DNA of 6,906 bases from an uncultured Eubacterium sp. (GTDB lineage: Bacteria > Bacillota > Clostridia > Peptostreptococcales > Anaerovoracaceae). The position numbers and the translations under genes were made by a program. Every line of letters starts with the position of its first letter. Position 1 is the first letter of the stretch. A model generated the notes under the pieces. That model was not told where the DNA came from, made no database searches, and saw only the letters and a program-made list of their open reading frames with translations. This document shows, one piece after another, positions 5,627 to 6,906 of this stretch. The stretch covers positions 1 to 6,906 of the forward strand of contig CANBFZ010000094.1 of NCBI GenBank assembly GCA_947367725.1, given 5' to 3'.

Positions 5627-6211
5627 ATGAGACAGAAATTAACGAAGATGACTTTGATCGTAGCAGGCATATTCATTGTAATGACTGCGGTTTTTGGCTT
5701 TTACTTTTATGAACACCAAACGGACGCACAGGATATCATGGCGCTGTACACACCTACAGTAGAGAATGTGGTGACAGAAGAAGACGGGATTTCACTGCTG
5801 CTATTACTGCGTAATAACCTCTTTGCCTGTGCCCTTTGTGTGGGACTTGGTTTGATCCCCGCGTTGTTTCTGCCGATTTGGGCACTTTTATCCAACAGCA
5901 TGATGATTGGAGCGCTTTTGGGACTTGTGGGAGTTAGTGGAATCATGAGCCCCTTGAAAACCGTTCTATTTGGACTTTTACCCCATGGGATTTTTGAACT
6001 GCCGGCGTTTTTTTTGTCTATGGCGATGGGCATTTATCTTTGCAGAACGCTGAGCCTAAAATTGCTGGGCAAAGCAAAGGAAGAAAAGCTGCTGCCGATG
6101 CTGAACGGTATTGCCAAAGGATTTGTATTGGTTGTTATGCCGCTTTTACTTGTTGCGGCAGTGATCGAATGTTATGTAACACCGTATCTGATGCAGTTTG
6201 CGCAGATATAG
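5627..6211 (+). CDS. SpoIIM/DUF95-family integral membrane protein
   Basis: The 194-residue product has about five membrane helices (roughly 8-28, 62-83, 88-106, 112-137, 164-185). It carries the family signature LLPHGIFELPAFFLSMAMG at 118-136 and the preceding LLRNNLFACALCVGLGLIPA. SpoIIM of endospore formers works with SpoIID and SpoIIP in peptidoglycan remodelling during forespore engulfment, and is about 210 residues. Many relatives in this family stand outside sporulation operons, and nothing here (no other spo gene) shows that this is the true engulfment protein. ATG 5627 is chosen because GGGGG at 5612-5616 gives a usable ribosome binding site. ATG 5600, overlapping the SDR end by 8 nt, would add nine residues and lacks a good site. 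The 19-nt gap to the SDR gene indicates co-transcription. Confidence 0.85.
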   Translation: MRQKLTKMTLIVAGIFIVMTAVFGFYFYEHQTDAQDIMALYTPTVENVVTEEDGISLLLLLRNNLFACALCVGLGLIPALFLPIWALLSNSMMIGALLGLVGVSGIMSPLKTVLFGLLPHGIFELPAFFLSMAMGIYLCRTLSLKLLGKAKEEKLLPMLNGIAKGFVLVVMPLLLVAAVIECYVTPYLMQFAQI

Positions 6212-6230
6212 GAAAGAAGGATAAAACACA

Positions 6231-6906
6231 ATGGAACGTTTACAAACTGTATTACAAGATAGTATCTTTGGAGGGGCGCTGGTTCGCATGATTTTTTCCG
6301 GTAAACGGAAAAAGTCTGCAGCTTGCAGCAAAGTGATCCTCCGTCCCCTAAAATTTGCAGGAAAGCAAGGATTTCAGGCAGAATATACCTTTGAAAAGAA
6401 AGTAACCCATGAGAATCTTTTCGAGGAAGAAGCGGCAGCGCTGGCGCTGCGCCTTGTCATAGAGGAATTTAAGCAGGTGAACATTTTCACGTTATCAGAA
6501 GATATACAGGTGCTGGCAGCAAAGCCGGAAAAACCTCGTATTACAACAAAGCCTGCTACAAAGGGTATGCCTTCTTTAGAACACAACAGGGAAAAGAAAC
6601 GATTGATTCCAGAGGGCACACCGTGCGATTTTCTGGTGCGCCTTGGCGTTATGGCGCAGGACGGTAAGGTAATTCCAAAACATTACAGTAAATATCGGCA
6701 GATCAACCGGTATCTGGAAATTGTGGAGGATGTATTTTCCGCGCTGCCTGCTGACCGCACCCTCCGCATCATTGACTTTGGATGCGGCAAAGCGTATCTG
6801 ACCTTTGCGCTGTATTATTATCTTCACGTTCTCAAAGGACGGGACGTGGAAATTATCGGCTTGGATTTGAAAGAAGACGTGATTCGGTTTTGCAGCAAGA
6901 TTGCGG
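6231..6906 (+). CDS. SAM-dependent methyltransferase (3'-truncated by window edge)
   Basis: The frame is open from ATG 6231 to the window end, giving 225 residues with no stop. AAGGAT (6217-6222) lies 8 nt upstream of the start. Residues 178-190 (LRIIDFGCGKAYL) are the glycine-rich SAM-binding motif I, and IIGLDLKEDVIRFC at 208-221 gives the following strand with acidic Asp212 for the ribose hydroxyls. KYRQINRYLEIVEDV (154-168) just before is typical of Methyltransf_32-like enzymes (the RRNAD1/METTL25-type fold). The first 150 residues form an N-terminal region with no motif I recognise; it is highly charged around 98-128. The catalytic part and substrate-recognition end are outside the window, so whether it modifies RNA, protein or a small molecule is open. 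It follows the SpoIIM-like gene by 19 nt and is probably the fourth gene of the operon. Confidence 0.88.
   Translation, partial: MERLQTVLQDSIFGGALVRMIFSGKRKKSAACSKVILRPLKFAGKQGFQAEYTFEKKVTHENLFEEEAAALALRLVIEEFKQVNIFTLSEDIQVLAAKPEKPRITTKPATKGMPSLEHNREKKRLIPEGTPCDFLVRLGVMAQDGKVIPKHYSKYRQINRYLEIVEDVFSALPADRTLRIIDFGCGKAYLTFALYYYLHVLKGRDVEIIGLDLKEDVIRFCSKIA

Overview
The window looks like a chromosomal segment of a low-to-mid GC, Gram-positive, probably spore-forming member of the Clostridia (a Lachnospiraceae-like gut organism is a reasonable guess; the genus cannot be fixed from the sequence). The reasons are purine-rich Shine-Dalgarno sites, all genes on one strand in tight clusters, TGnTATAAT promoters, a SpoIIM-family protein, and MATE, SDR and methyltransferase proteins of a clostridial type. 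All eight recognised genes lie on the + strand.

Layout. (1) 1-1940: the 3' part of a MATE-family efflux transporter, then ung (uracil-DNA glycosylase) 7 nt later, closed by an intrinsic terminator. (2) 1941-3481: a pyrimidine-rich leader with a good sigma-A promoter, then a 472-residue protein with an AlbA_2 (Schlafen-type) N-terminus, a RecG-C-terminal-like HATPase domain and a winged helix. It ends in an intrinsic terminator whose loop contains the stop codon. (3) 3500-4134: a small 196-residue serine recombinase with its own extended -10 promoter. (4) 4135-4533: about 400 bases with no convincing gene but much structure: two near-identical extended -10 promoter cassettes, two inverted repeats, and an AT-rich array of three inverted-repeat units of equal size, each TTGACAA-N21-TTGTCAA (35 bp). 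(5) 4534-6906: a tight four-gene run with gaps of 3, 19 and 19 nt, encoding a small two-helix membrane protein, a classical SDR oxidoreductase, a SpoIIM/DUF95-type membrane protein, and a SAM-dependent methyltransferase cut by the window end.

How it fits together. MATE-ung looks like housekeeping or defence against small molecules and DNA damage. The regulator-like AlbA_2/HATPase gene and the recombinase are separate transcription units. The array downstream of the recombinase is the least ordinary part of the window. It could be a recombinase-binding (res-like) region, an operator cluster controlling the downstream operon, or a set of RNA hairpins in that operon's leader; the sequence alone does not decide between these. 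The downstream operon combines two membrane proteins and two enzymes whose shared pathway cannot be stated.
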